Source of the DNA: an uncultured Erysipelotrichaceae bacterium
GTDB lineage: Bacteria; Bacillota_I; Bacilli_A; Erysipelotrichales; Coprobacillaceae
Length of the DNA: 15,961 bases
Direction of reading: 5' to 3'
NCBI GenBank assembly: GCA_945981915.1
Contig: CAMFRJ010000005.1
Location: 1-15,961 of the forward strand
The stretch's first letter is position 1; every line of letters starts with the position of its first letter. The notes under the pieces are model-generated. The model was not told the DNA's origin, searched no databases, and saw only the letters and a list, made by a program, of their open reading frames with translations. Position numbers and translations under genes: made by a program. Positions 7,112 to 15,354 of this stretch are shown here, piece after piece.

Positions 7112-7121
7112 TTGTATACAA
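7112..7121. promoter_or_regulatory. 10-bp perfect palindrome TTGTATACAA
   Basis: The site TTGTATACAA is fully self-complementary and sits 25 bp before the proposed opp -35. It could be a regulator half-turn site. With no second copy in the window and AT-rich surroundings, support is limited to the symmetry itself. Confidence 0.25.
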
Positions 7122-7146
7122 TGCATAAAAAATAAAGGCGAAAGTC

Positions 7147-7175
7147 TTTAAATTATTTAAAAAATTTGTTATACT
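7147..7175 (+). promoter_or_regulatory. Probable promoter of the opp operon (extended -10)
   Basis: TTTAAA (7147-7152) is followed after 17 nt by TATACT (7170-7175). A TG one base before the -10 (7167-7168) makes it an extended -10, which offsets the weak -35. Transcription would start near 7182, about 37 nt before the oppB ATG. Confidence 0.55.
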
Positions 7176-7218
7176 CAATAGGTATATAGGGATAAAAGTA
7201 TAGAAAGGATGAAAAAAG

Positions 7219-8136
7219 ATGGGAAGATATATATTAAAACGTCTTGCTATTGGAGCTGTGACATTGTTCTTGTTAGCTAGTGCGACTTTCTTTTTAATGA
7301 AAGCAACACCAGGTTCTCCGATTTCTGCGGAAAAATATAAAACACAAGCAGCATATGAAGCAGCAGAAAAACTATACAACCTTGATAAGCCTATTATGGA
7401 ACAATATTTTCTTTATATAGAAAATCTTGCTCATGGTGATTTAGGGGAAAGTATGGTAAAAACAGGTAGAAAAGTAACAGATACTATTAAAGTTGGATTC
7501 CCTGTAACAGCGAAAGTAGGGACAGTTGCTTTTTTAGCGGCATTGATTATTGGTATTTCTTTAGGAACAGCAGCGGCTTTATCAAAGAAAAAATGGATAA
7601 ACAATGTTTGTATGTTTGTTGCAACAATTGGGGTAAGTTTACCTTCGTTTGTTTTAGCAATTTTTATGATTGTATTTATAGGAGTTAAATTAAGATTATT
7701 ACCATTTATTGGTCTCAATACACCGGCCAATTATGTATTACCGGTTATTTCGCTATCGTTGTATCCAATATCAATGATATGTCGTTTAACAAGAAGTAGT
7801 ATTTTGGAAGTTATGAAACAGGATTATATTATCTTGGCACGTTCTAAAGGGACACCTTATCGTAAGGTTATCTTAAAACATGCACTTAAAAATGCGATGT
7901 TACCAGTTGTTACATATGCAGGTCCTGCATTTGCATATTTATTAACAGGAAGTTTTGTTATAGAAAATATTTATTCAATACCTGGAATCGGAAGTGAAAT
8001 GGTAAGTGCTTTAACAACACGTGATTATCCTATGATCATGGGATTAACTATTTTCTTAGGATTACTTGTTATTTCATTTAACTTATTAACAGATATTATT
8101 TCTGCTTCTATTGATCCACGTATTAAATTGAAATAG
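7219..8136 (+). CDS. oppB: Oligopeptide ABC transporter permease OppB
   Basis: This is the inner-membrane permease that, paired with OppC, forms the channel of the peptide importer. The 305-aa protein begins with a short cytosolic segment (MGRYILKRL), then a first membrane helix at about 10-28. A long extracellular loop holds the OppB/DppB hallmark GDLGESM (about residues 73-79). Several more hydrophobic helices follow. The cytoplasmic EAA-type loop that docks on the ATPases is seen in LARSKGTPYRKVILKHALKNA. The usual length is 305-335 aa, so the gene is complete. AAAGGA at 7204-7209 gives 9-nt spacing. It is first in an operon of five, with the binding protein last. The family includes dipeptide (Dpp/App) and nickel permeases, and substrate cannot be fixed from the permease alone. 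Confidence 0.92.
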   Translation: MGRYILKRLAIGAVTLFLLASATFFLMKATPGSPISAEKYKTQAAYEAAEKLYNLDKPIMEQYFLYIENLAHGDLGESMVKTGRKVTDTIKVGFPVTAKVGTVAFLAALIIGISLGTAAALSKKKWINNVCMFVATIGVSLPSFVLAIFMIVFIGVKLRLLPFIGLNTPANYVLPVISLSLYPISMICRLTRSSILEVMKQDYIILARSKGTPYRKVILKHALKNAMLPVVTYAGPAFAYLLTGSFVIENIYSIPGIGSEMVSALTTRDYPMIMGLTIFLGLLVISFNLLTDIISASIDPRIKLK

Positions 8137-8148
8137 TAAGGAGGAAGA

Positions 8149-9081
8149 ATGATGGAAGAAACAAACAAATTAGAATTGACTCCTGAACTATTTGAAAAAC
8201 TAGATGATTCACAAAAGAACGCAGAAAAGATTTCTTATGAATCAAAAACTTATTTGCAAGATGCATGGAGTCGTTTTAAACAAAACAAATTAGCGTTAGT
8301 TGGATTAGGATTTTTAGTTGTCTTATTATTGTGCTGTATTATTTTACCTATGGTTCTACCATATACATATGATGGACAAGATATGGCAAATAGAAATGCT
8401 GCACCATCGATGGCGCATATTATGGGAACAGACAAATTTGGTAGAGATATTTTTGTTCGTATTTTATTTGGTGGACGTATTTCATTGACAGTTGGTTTTA
8501 CTGCAGCATTGATTTCTTTATGTGTAGGTGTCACTTATGGTGGTATCGCAGGTTATGCTGGAGGAAAAGTTGACATGGTGATGATGCGTATCGTTGATGC
8601 AATGTATTCTATTCCAGATATGTTATATGTTATTTTAATTACAGTTGTTTTTGAAGCAAGTTTCTGGTCAATCTTACTTGGTATTTGTATTTCATCTTGG
8701 ATGGGTATGGCACGTCAGGTAAGAACACAGGTCATGACTTTAAAAGAACAAGAATTTTCGCTTGCAGCTTTTGTTATTGGGGCAAGTAAAAAACGTATTT
8801 TATTTAAGCATTTGATTATTAACTCAATGGGTCCAATTATTGTTTCATTTACATTATTGGTACCTTCAGCTATTTTCTATGAAGCAACATTAGGATTTTT
8901 AGGTATTGGTTTATCTGCACCGCAAGCTTCATGGGGAACATTAGCAAATGAAGCCAGAGCGTTAATGACTGCACAACCATTACAGGTTATTTGGCCCGTT
9001 CTATTCATTTGTTTAACTATGCTAGCATTAAACTTTATTGGAGATGGATTAGGAGATGCTCTTGATCCTAAGAAGAAGTAG
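8149..9081 (+). CDS. oppC: Oligopeptide ABC transporter permease OppC
   Basis: This is the second permease subunit of the importer, 310 aa. A cytosolic N-terminal tail of about 45 residues ends in a SRFKQNKLALVGLGF segment leading into the first helix, typical of OppC/DppC. HIMGTDKFGRDIFVRILFGGR is the family hallmark after the first extracellular loop. The EAA-type coupling loop is seen in AAFVIGASKKRILFKHLIINSMG, and the C-terminus GDGLGDALDPKKK is the usual OppC ending. There are two start choices: ATG at 8149 and, one codon later, ATG at 8152. AAGGAGG at 8138-8144 leaves 4 nt to the first and 7 nt to the second, so the second is probably used. It begins 12 nt after the oppB stop. Confidence 0.93.
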   Translation: MMEETNKLELTPELFEKLDDSQKNAEKISYESKTYLQDAWSRFKQNKLALVGLGFLVVLLLCCIILPMVLPYTYDGQDMANRNAAPSMAHIMGTDKFGRDIFVRILFGGRISLTVGFTAALISLCVGVTYGGIAGYAGGKVDMVMMRIVDAMYSIPDMLYVILITVVFEASFWSILLGICISSWMGMARQVRTQVMTLKEQEFSLAAFVIGASKKRILFKHLIINSMGPIIVSFTLLVPSAIFYEATLGFLGIGLSAPQASWGTLANEARALMTAQPLQVIWPVLFICLTMLALNFIGDGLGDALDPKKK

Positions 9082-9096
9082 GAGGGTGAATGAATT

Positions 9097-10107
9097 ATGG
9101 CAATGTTAGAAATTAATCACTTAACTACAGAATTTACTACTGAAAATGGAATCGTCAAGGCAGTCAGAGATGTTTCTTTAAAAGTAGAAAAAGGTGAAGT
9201 ATTAGGTATTGTAGGAGAATCTGGATCAGGGAAATCTCAAACAATGTTTTCTGTTATGGGTTTATTAGCCGGAAATGGAAAAGTTGTAGAAGGAAGTATA
9301 AAGCTTGATGGAAAAGAAATTTCTCCATTAAGTTTTGAAAATAGAAAAGATTATGAAAAGACAATGGATGATATTCGTGGAAATGATATGGCTATGATTT
9401 TCCAAGATCCAATGACTTTCTTAAATCCAGTCTTAAAAATTGAAACACAGCTTGTTGAACCGATTATCAATCATAATCCAGATATAAGCAAGAAAGAAGC
9501 AAGACAACGTGCTTTAGAATTAATGAGAAAAGTTGGTATTCCTTCCCCAGAAAACAGAATTGATCAATATCCACATCAATTTTCAGGTGGGATGAGACAA
9601 CGTATTATTATTGCAATTGCGCTTGCATGTAATCCAAAAGTCATTATTGCTGATGAACCAACAACAGCATTAGACGTGACTATTCAAGCACAGGTCTTAG
9701 ATTTGATTTCAAGTTTGAAAGATACAATTGATTCAAGTATTATCATGATTACACACGATTTAGGTGTTGTTGCCAGCATTTGCGACAGAATTGCTATTAT
9801 GTATGGTGGTAAGATTGTAGAAACAGGAACTGCTGAAGAAATTTTCTATAATCCACAACATCCTTATACAAAAGGATTATTACAATGTATTGCAAATCCT
9901 GAGGAAGAACGTAAAAAATTACATCCAATTCCTGGATCACCACCAGATTTATTAAATATCTCTAATGAATGTCCATTTGTTGATCGCTGTGAATCAGCAA
10001 TGAAAATCTGTAAATTAGCGATGAATGATTATACATCATTTAGTGATACTCATTCATGTTCATGTTGGTTACAACATGACATGGCTAAAGGTAAGGGGGA
10101 AGAATAA
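9097..10107 (+). CDS. oppD: Oligopeptide ABC transporter ATPase OppD
   Basis: This ATPase drives peptide import as a heterodimer with OppF on the cytosolic face. In 336 aa it shows Walker A GESGSGKSQ (40-48), Q-loop Q103 in FQDP, signature FSGGMRQR (162-169), Walker B VIIADEP (182-188) and the switch histidine H220. All catalytic parts are intact. The C-terminal oligopeptide-specific extension has cysteines C292, C298, C305 and C321/C323 (ECPFVDRC pattern), the site where related OppD/DppD proteins can hold an iron-sulphur cluster. AGGAGG at 9080-9085 overlaps the oppC stop and is 11 nt from this ATG, a slightly long spacing. The alternative in-frame ATG at 9103 would be further still. The stop overlaps the oppF start by one base. 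Confidence 0.94.
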   Translation: MAMLEINHLTTEFTTENGIVKAVRDVSLKVEKGEVLGIVGESGSGKSQTMFSVMGLLAGNGKVVEGSIKLDGKEISPLSFENRKDYEKTMDDIRGNDMAMIFQDPMTFLNPVLKIETQLVEPIINHNPDISKKEARQRALELMRKVGIPSPENRIDQYPHQFSGGMRQRIIIAIALACNPKVIIADEPTTALDVTIQAQVLDLISSLKDTIDSSIIMITHDLGVVASICDRIAIMYGGKIVETGTAEEIFYNPQHPYTKGLLQCIANPEEERKKLHPIPGSPPDLLNISNECPFVDRCESAMKICKLAMNDYTSFSDTHSCSCWLQHDMAKGKGEE

Positions 10108-11087
10108 TGGCTGATGATACTATTTTAAAAGTTGATAATCTTAAAGTTTATTTCCCTGTTTCTAATGGTTTTTTAAAGAAAAAATCATTTGTTAAGGCAG
10201 TTGATGGTATTAGTTTTGATATTAAAAAAGGTGAAACTTTTGGGCTTGTTGGTGAATCTGGTTGTGGTAAATCAACAACTGGGAGAGCTATTGTTAAGAT
10301 TTACAAACCAACTGATGGTATTGTAGAATTTGAAGGAAAAGATGTCACAAAGATCAAAGGAACTGATATCAAACAATTTAAAAAAGATATGCAAATGATC
10401 TTCCAAGATCCATATGCATCATTAAATCCACGTATGACTGTTGGAGAAATTATTAGAGAACCAATGGATATTCATGGTATTTATGATACAAAAGAAGAAA
10501 GAGAAAAAAGAGTAAGAGAATTACTTGAAATTGTTGGTTTAAAACCAGACCATATTCGTCGTTATCCTCACGAATTCTCTGGAGGACAAAGACAACGTAT
10601 TGGAATTGCAAGAACTCTTGCTTTGAATCCTAAATTTATTGTTTGTGATGAGCCAATTAGTGCATTAGATGTTTCTATTCAAGCACAGGTTATTAACTTG
10701 CTTGAAGAAATTCAAGAAAAAATGGGAATTTCCTATTTATTTATTGCACATGACTTATCAATGGTAAAACATATCTCTGATCGTATTGGGGTTATGTATT
10801 TAGGAAATATGGTTGAAGTTGGTAACAGTGACGATGTTTATCATCATCCACTTCATCCATATACACAAGCTTTATTGTCTTCGGTACCTATTCCAGATCC
10901 AAAGGCAGCAGGCTTGAAAAAACGTATCGTACTGGAAGGAGAACTTCCTAGTCCGATAGATCCGCCTTCAGGATGTGTCTTTAGAACACGTTGTCCTAAG
11001 GCAACAGAAAGATGCGCACAAGAAAAACCAAAATTACGCAGCGTTGATGGTCGACAAGTGGCATGTTTCTTATACGACGAAAAATAG
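10107..11087 (+). CDS. oppF: Oligopeptide ABC transporter ATPase OppF
   Basis: This is the partner ATPase of OppD, 326 aa. Motifs in order: Walker A GESGCGKST (49-57), Q100 in FQDPYASLNPRM, signature EFSGGQRQR (156-164), Walker B FIVCDEP (177-183) and H215. The SLNPRM stretch after the Q-loop is characteristic of OppF/DppF rather than OppD. The C-terminal extension again carries four cysteines (C290, C296, C303, C320), matching the pattern in OppD. The ATG shares one base with the oppD TAA (TAATG), so the two ATPases are probably made in equal amounts by translational coupling. A GGGGGA run just upstream acts as ribosome site. Confidence 0.94.
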   Translation: MADDTILKVDNLKVYFPVSNGFLKKKSFVKAVDGISFDIKKGETFGLVGESGCGKSTTGRAIVKIYKPTDGIVEFEGKDVTKIKGTDIKQFKKDMQMIFQDPYASLNPRMTVGEIIREPMDIHGIYDTKEEREKRVRELLEIVGLKPDHIRRYPHEFSGGQRQRIGIARTLALNPKFIVCDEPISALDVSIQAQVINLLEEIQEKMGISYLFIAHDLSMVKHISDRIGVMYLGNMVEVGNSDDVYHHPLHPYTQALLSSVPIPDPKAAGLKKRIVLEGELPSPIDPPSGCVFRTRCPKATERCAQEKPKLRSVDGRQVACFLYDEK

Positions 11088-11104
11088 TTTAGGAGGGAAA
11101 GGAA

Positions 11105-12739
11105 ATGAAAAAACTATTAGCAAGTTGTTTAGCACTCGCTATGGCATTAGGTTTAACTGGATGCGGTGGTTCTGACAGTGCTGAAAAGAAAGATAGTGTT
11201 ATCGTTGCCGTAGGTGGGGATACTGCAGACTTAGACCCAGCTATCGTTGATGACTCAATCACTAACAACATTTTAGTAGAATGCTATGACGGTTTATACA
11301 AATTAGACAAAGATGGTAATATTGTAACTAATTTAGCAACTGATATGCCTGAAGTGAGTGAAGATGGTTTAACTTACACTATCAAAGTTAAAAAAGATGT
11401 TAAATGGTCAAATGGAGATGATTTGAAAGCTTCTGACTTTGTATATGCATGGAAACGTGCTGTATCATTAGGATCAGGTAAAGCTTATTATTCTACATTT
11501 ATCTCTAACTATGTAGCAGGTGCTACTGATGGAGCTTCAATGGATGAATTAAATAATACATTTGGAGCTAAAGCTGTTGATGACAACACAATTGAAATTA
11601 CTTTAAAACAAAAATGTGCTTACTTCACAAAATTAATGGCACAATCTGTATTCTATCCAGTTAACGAAGCATATGTATCAGCTCATGATCCAATGTCTAC
11701 TAACTGGGGTCATAATGAAGATTCTCCATATTTAGGAGCTTTCAAAGTGACTAAAGTTAATACTAAAGATGAAGTAAAAATGGTTAAAAATGACAAATAT
11801 TACGCTGCAAATGAAGTTAAATTAAAATCTATTACTTTCAAAGTCATGAAAGATATGGATGCACAAACAAACGGATTTAAATCTGGTGAAATTGATTTCG
11901 CTACTTCTGTAAATAATGATACAGTTGAAGCTGATGATTCATTAAAAGATTTAGTTTACATGATTGATCCATTTGTATGTAATTACTTTGTATTAGTTAA
12001 TGCTGGTGATGAAAATACAAATCCAATTTTAAAAGATGTTGATATCAGAAACGCTATTGGTTTAGCTATCAATAGAAAAGATATCTTAGAAGTATTAAAC
12101 TTCGGTGAAAATGCTTCTCAAATATATGGTTTAATACCTAAGGGTATTCCAGGAACTGATAACAAAGATTTCCGTACACAACAAGATAAACAAGAAAAAT
12201 TAGCTGATTATAACTTAAAAGAAGCTCAAAAAATCATGAAAGCTAAAGGTTATAATGAAAAGAATATGTTAAAATTATCATACTCATACAATGATAATAC
12301 TATGCATAAAACAGTTGCAGAATCTATGCAAGCTTCATTAAAGAAAGCTTATATTGACTTAGAATTAAAAGCAACTGAAAAAGAAGCATTCTTCGATGCT
12401 CGTGATAAAGGTGACTTTGAAATTTGTCGTCATGCGATGACTGCAGATTACATGGATCCAATGGCTTATTTATCAATGTACTATAACAATGGTGGTAAAT
12501 TAGCTGGAAACACTGCTGATGATCAAACTTATGAAGATATGATTACTGCTGCTGAAAAATTAGATGGTGATGAAAGAATGGCTAAATTACATGAAGCTGA
12601 AAACTATTTAGTAGGTACTCAACATTATGTTATTCCTTTATTCCAATATTCAGAAAAAATCTTAAAAGTTGAAAATCTTGAAGGTGTGACTTCTTCACCA
12701 GATGGACATTACAACTTAACAAGAGCAGAATTTAAATAA
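11105..12739 (+). CDS. oppA: Oligopeptide-binding lipoprotein OppA (SBP family 5)
   Basis: This is the extracytoplasmic peptide-binding protein that delivers substrate to OppBC. The 544-aa precursor starts with a lipoprotein signal: MKK, a hydrophobic stretch (4-17), and the lipobox LTGC with C20 as the lipid-anchored residue. A Gly/Ser linker follows. The mature part is a family-5 solute-binding protein: VAVGGDTADLDPAIVDDS near the start, then VECYDGLYKLD and YTIKVKKDVKWSNGDDLKASDFVYAWKR, the usual first-lobe signature. The C-terminus (QHYVIPLFQYSEK) is also typical. AGGAGG at 11091-11096 gives 8-nt spacing. Codon use is biased to A/T third bases as in the pfl core, fitting high expression. 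It is the last gene of the operon rather than the first as in the classic oppABCDF order. Peptide length preference cannot be told from sequence. Confidence 0.94.
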   Translation: MKKLLASCLALAMALGLTGCGGSDSAEKKDSVIVAVGGDTADLDPAIVDDSITNNILVECYDGLYKLDKDGNIVTNLATDMPEVSEDGLTYTIKVKKDVKWSNGDDLKASDFVYAWKRAVSLGSGKAYYSTFISNYVAGATDGASMDELNNTFGAKAVDDNTIEITLKQKCAYFTKLMAQSVFYPVNEAYVSAHDPMSTNWGHNEDSPYLGAFKVTKVNTKDEVKMVKNDKYYAANEVKLKSITFKVMKDMDAQTNGFKSGEIDFATSVNNDTVEADDSLKDLVYMIDPFVCNYFVLVNAGDENTNPILKDVDIRNAIGLAINRKDILEVLNFGENASQIYGLIPKGIPGTDNKDFRTQQDKQEKLADYNLKEAQKIMKAKGYNEKNMLKLSYSYNDNTMHKTVAESMQASLKKAYIDLELKATEKEAFFDARDKGDFEICRHAMTADYMDPMAYLSMYYNNGGKLAGNTADDQTYEDMITAAEKLDGDERMAKLHEAENYLVGTQHYVIPLFQYSEKILKVENLEGVTSSPDGHYNLTRAEFK

Positions 12740-12746
12740 GATCAGT

Positions 12747-12771
12747 AAAGAGGGCTAAGCCCTCTTTATTA
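12747..12771 (+). terminator. Hairpin terminator with weak U tract between oppA and the M24 peptidase
   Basis: A perfect 9-bp stem AAAGAGGGC (12747-12755) / GCCCTCTTT (12759-12767) has a 3-nt loop TAA. The T run after the stem is interrupted (CTTTATTAATT), so termination is likely incomplete. No good promoter is visible in the gap before the next gene. Confidence 0.75.
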
Positions 12772-12784
12772 ATTGGAGAGTAAA

Positions 12785-14011
12785 ATGAAAATAAGATCAA
12801 TTAAAGAACAATATGCTATTAAAGATGTTTGTTTACAAGAAAGATTAGATGTTATTGTCCCTCAAGTGATGTTAAATAGTCAAAGTGATGCCTGGATCGT
12901 TGCTAGTAAAGAATATCATGAAGATTTGGTTTTTGATAGTTTAACACCTGCCAGTTATTTGACTGCAAGAAGAATTACAATGCTCGTTTTTATCAAAGAT
13001 AAAGGAGAAGTCAAACGTTTTTCATTAAGTCTTCCTGATGAAGATCTTAATCGCTATTATCCACAATATTGGAATTTTGGTCAAGAAGAACAAATGGAAG
13101 CTTTAAATCGTTTGTTAGAGGAATATCAGCCAAAGACAATTGCTATCAATATTTCAAAAGATCATACATATGCAGATGGGTTAAGCTATGGTCTGTATCA
13201 AACCTTAAAAGAACAATTAAAACCTGAATTTGTAGAGAGATTTGTTGTTGATGAAATGATTCCTATCAAGACCATGGAAATTAGAACAAAGACAGAATTG
13301 TCATTATATCCTGAATTAATGGATATTGCTTTTTCAATCATTGAAGAAACATTTAGTTTAAAACAGATTGTTCCTGGAAAAACGACTACTCAGGATCTAG
13401 AATACTTTATGATGGATAAAGTGACACAACTTGGTCTAGAATATTGGTTTTCACCAACAATTGATAAATGGTGTGAAGGTTCTTGTATAGATAGAGCAAC
13501 AGGAATCATTGAAAAAGGTGATTTGTTACATTGTGATTTTGGAATCAAATATTTAAATCTTTGTTCCGATACACAAAGATTAGCATATATTGCTAAAGAT
13601 GAAGATGAAGATGTTCCACAATGGATGAAAGATGGTTTCAAAATCAATGATCGTTTCCAAGATATTGTGTGTGAAACAATGGCAGAAGGAAAAAGTGGAA
13701 ATGATGTTTTAATAGAATCTTTAGAAAAAGCAAAAGCAGAAAATATAGATGCATGTTTATATTCTCATCCATGTAATATTTATGGTCATGGGCCAGGACC
13801 TACTATTGGTTTATGGAATAACCAAAATAGAATTCCTATTAAAGGAGACATACCAATGTCTTATGATACGGTTTATGCCTTAGAATTAAATACAAAATAT
13901 CAATATCAAGGTATGACTTATACTTTCTATTCTGAAGAAACTGTTTCTTTTACAAAAGAAGGAGTGAAATTCTTATATCCAGGAAGAAAAAATATCTACT
14001 TTGTCAAATAA
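12785..14011 (+). CDS. M24-family metallopeptidase (Xaa-Pro aminopeptidase type)
   Basis: This is a pita-bread-fold metalloenzyme, probably a cytosolic aminopeptidase acting on Xaa-Pro or similar peptides. In 408 aa, residues about 1-165 form a creatinase-like N-terminal domain and about 166-408 the catalytic domain. The five metal ligands can be assigned: D251 (HCDFGI), D262 (CSDTQR), H335 (YGHGPGP), E367 (ALELN) and E385 (SEETVSF). The surrounding motifs HCDFGIKYLNLCSDTQR and GHGPGPTIGLW are unlike textbook PepP/PepQ, so exact specificity is open. An upstream in-frame TTG exists at 12773, but GGAG at 12775-12778 points to the ATG at 12785. It follows oppA after only a hairpin, so it is probably transcribed by read-through with the peptide importer, whose products it may degrade. 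No signal peptide is seen. Confidence 0.88.
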   Translation: MKIRSIKEQYAIKDVCLQERLDVIVPQVMLNSQSDAWIVASKEYHEDLVFDSLTPASYLTARRITMLVFIKDKGEVKRFSLSLPDEDLNRYYPQYWNFGQEEQMEALNRLLEEYQPKTIAINISKDHTYADGLSYGLYQTLKEQLKPEFVERFVVDEMIPIKTMEIRTKTELSLYPELMDIAFSIIEETFSLKQIVPGKTTTQDLEYFMMDKVTQLGLEYWFSPTIDKWCEGSCIDRATGIIEKGDLLHCDFGIKYLNLCSDTQRLAYIAKDEDEDVPQWMKDGFKINDRFQDIVCETMAEGKSGNDVLIESLEKAKAENIDACLYSHPCNIYGHGPGPTIGLWNNQNRIPIKGDIPMSYDTVYALELNTKYQYQGMTYTFYSEETVSFTKEGVKFLYPGRKNIYFVK

Positions 14012-14036
14012 AAAAGGACATTTTGTGTCCTTTTTT
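14010..14036. terminator. Bidirectional terminator between the M24 peptidase and pepT
   Basis: AAAAAAGGACA (14010-14020) and TGTCCTTTTTT (14026-14036) form an 11-bp stem with loop TTTTG. It has A and T runs on both sides, so it can end transcripts from either direction. It overlaps both stop codons. Confidence 0.88.
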
Positions 14037-15255
14037 ATTTGACGTTATTTTCAAGTATTCTTAAGATCATTTCAACTTGTTGTTTCATTGCTGTAACAGA
14101 AACATATTCAAAAGGTCCATGATAATTGTAACCACCGGTACCGATATTTGGACAAGGTAATCCTGCAAATGTTAAACGAACACCATCAGTACCACCACGA
14201 ATAGCAGTGGATGTTGCAACAATACCACCTTGTTCAATAGCTTCTTTGGCACGATCAACAATATACATATGATCTTTAATGGCTTCTTTCATATTTAAAT
14301 AACTTTCCTGTATGTCTAAATCGATGATATGATATCCATATTTTTTATTTAAGAACTCTTGAATATCTCTAAAGTCTTGACATTGTTTTTTTACAAGAGC
14401 TAAATCATGATTTCTGATGATATATTCCATAGTTGTCTGTTCACAACTACCATTAATTGTATGAAGATGATTAAATCCTTCATATCCTTCAGTTGATTCT
14501 GGTCTTGCATGAACAGGTAATAAAGAATCAAATTCTTGAGAAACGTGAATAGAATTGATCATTTTTCCTTTAGCACTACCTGGATGGATGCTTTTTCCAT
14601 GAATTGTCACAACAGCACTAAATCCATTGAAGTTTTCATATTCAACATCACCAATATCACCACCATCTACAGTATAAGCATAATCAGCATTGAAACGTTT
14701 AACATCAAAATGATCTGTTCCGCGACCTACTTCTTCATCTGGTGTAAAAGAAATTTGAATATCGTTATGTTTAAATTCAGGATGATCATGTATATATTCA
14801 ACCATCTGCATAATAATCGCAATACCAGCTTTATCATCAGCTCCTAGCAATGTAGTTCCATCAGTTGTAATGAGTTCATGATGAACAAGTGTTGATAAAA
14901 CAGGATATTCTTCAGGATCTAAATATAATTCTTTGTCTTTATTTAAAGTGATGATGTTACCATCATAATCTTCAATCACTTGAGCTTGAATATCTTTACC
15001 ACTAGCATCAGGAGATGTATCCATATGCGCAATAAAGCCAATGACATTTCCTTGATGATCGTTGTTAGCAGGAATTGTTCCATAAACAATACCATATTCA
15101 TCAAGTTCAGCATTTTCAACACCTAAACTTTTTAATTCTTCAACTAAATATTTTCCTAATTCTAATTGTTTTAAAGTAGAAGGAGTTGTTGTTGAATTAT
15201 CATCTGATTGCGTATCAAAACTTACATATTTTAAAAATCTTTCTTTTATTTCCAT
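14035..15255 (-). CDS. pepT: Peptidase T (tripeptidase) PepT
   Basis: This zinc aminopeptidase of the M20 family removes the N-terminal residue from tripeptides in the cytosol. With the start at 15255 it has 406 aa, near the 408 of E. coli PepT. Metal and catalytic residues are in place: H77 and D79 (AHMDTSPD), D140 (GADDKAG), E174/E175 (TPDEEVGRG), D197 (TVDGGDIG) and H379 (GYNYHGPFE). GRGTDHFD and AIRGGTDGVRLTF are PepT hallmarks. A GTG four codons upstream (15267) would also be in frame. However, GAGGA (plus-strand 15261-15265) lies 5 nt before the ATG at 15255 and is inside that longer version, so the ATG is preferred. It converges on the M24 peptidase and shares a terminator with it. Together with Opp it fits intracellular use of imported peptides. 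Confidence 0.95.
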   Translation of the reverse strand: MEIKERFLKYVSFDTQSDDNSTTTPSTLKQLELGKYLVEELKSLGVENAELDEYGIVYGTIPANNDHQGNVIGFIAHMDTSPDASGKDIQAQVIEDYDGNIITLNKDKELYLDPEEYPVLSTLVHHELITTDGTTLLGADDKAGIAIIMQMVEYIHDHPEFKHNDIQISFTPDEEVGRGTDHFDVKRFNADYAYTVDGGDIGDVEYENFNGFSAVVTIHGKSIHPGSAKGKMINSIHVSQEFDSLLPVHARPESTEGYEGFNHLHTINGSCEQTTMEYIIRNHDLALVKKQCQDFRDIQEFLNKKYGYHIIDLDIQESYLNMKEAIKDHMYIVDRAKEAIEQGGIVATSTAIRGGTDGVRLTFAGLPCPNIGTGGYNYHGPFEYVSVTAMKQQVEMILRILENNVK

Positions 15256-15278
15256 AATTATCCTCACTTTCTTTTCCT

Positions 15279-15284
15279 ATTATA
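15279..15284 (-). promoter_or_regulatory. -10 element of pepT
   Basis: A perfect TATAAT on the minus strand sits 24 nt before the pepT ATG. No convincing -35 lies at 16-18 nt; TTGTAG (15310-15305) is 20 nt away. The two divergent promoters in this 99-bp gap are back to back and could interfere. Confidence 0.5.
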
Positions 15285-15324
15285 CATCTTTATTGATAGG
15301 TAGACTACAATTTTATATCGTTTA

Positions 15325-15333
15325 TGTTATAAT
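15325..15333 (+). promoter_or_regulatory. Extended -10 promoter of the nitroreductase gene
   Basis: TGTTATAAT (TGn plus a perfect TATAAT at 15328-15333) is an extended -10. The -35 position is poor, as is common with this promoter class. It lies 21 nt before the nitroreductase ATG. Confidence 0.6.
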
Positions 15334-15354
15334 CAATTTAACAGGGGGTTAATT

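Noticed and set aside
7107..7379. Minus-strand 90-codon open frame across the opp promoter and oppB start.
   Set aside because: It is antisense to a clear oppB start and its promoter, with no family resemblance. The same holds for minus-strand frames inside oppB, oppC and the M24 gene.
14536..14847. Plus-strand 103-codon frame inside pepT.
   Set aside because: It is the antisense shadow of conserved PepT motifs and has no ribosome site.
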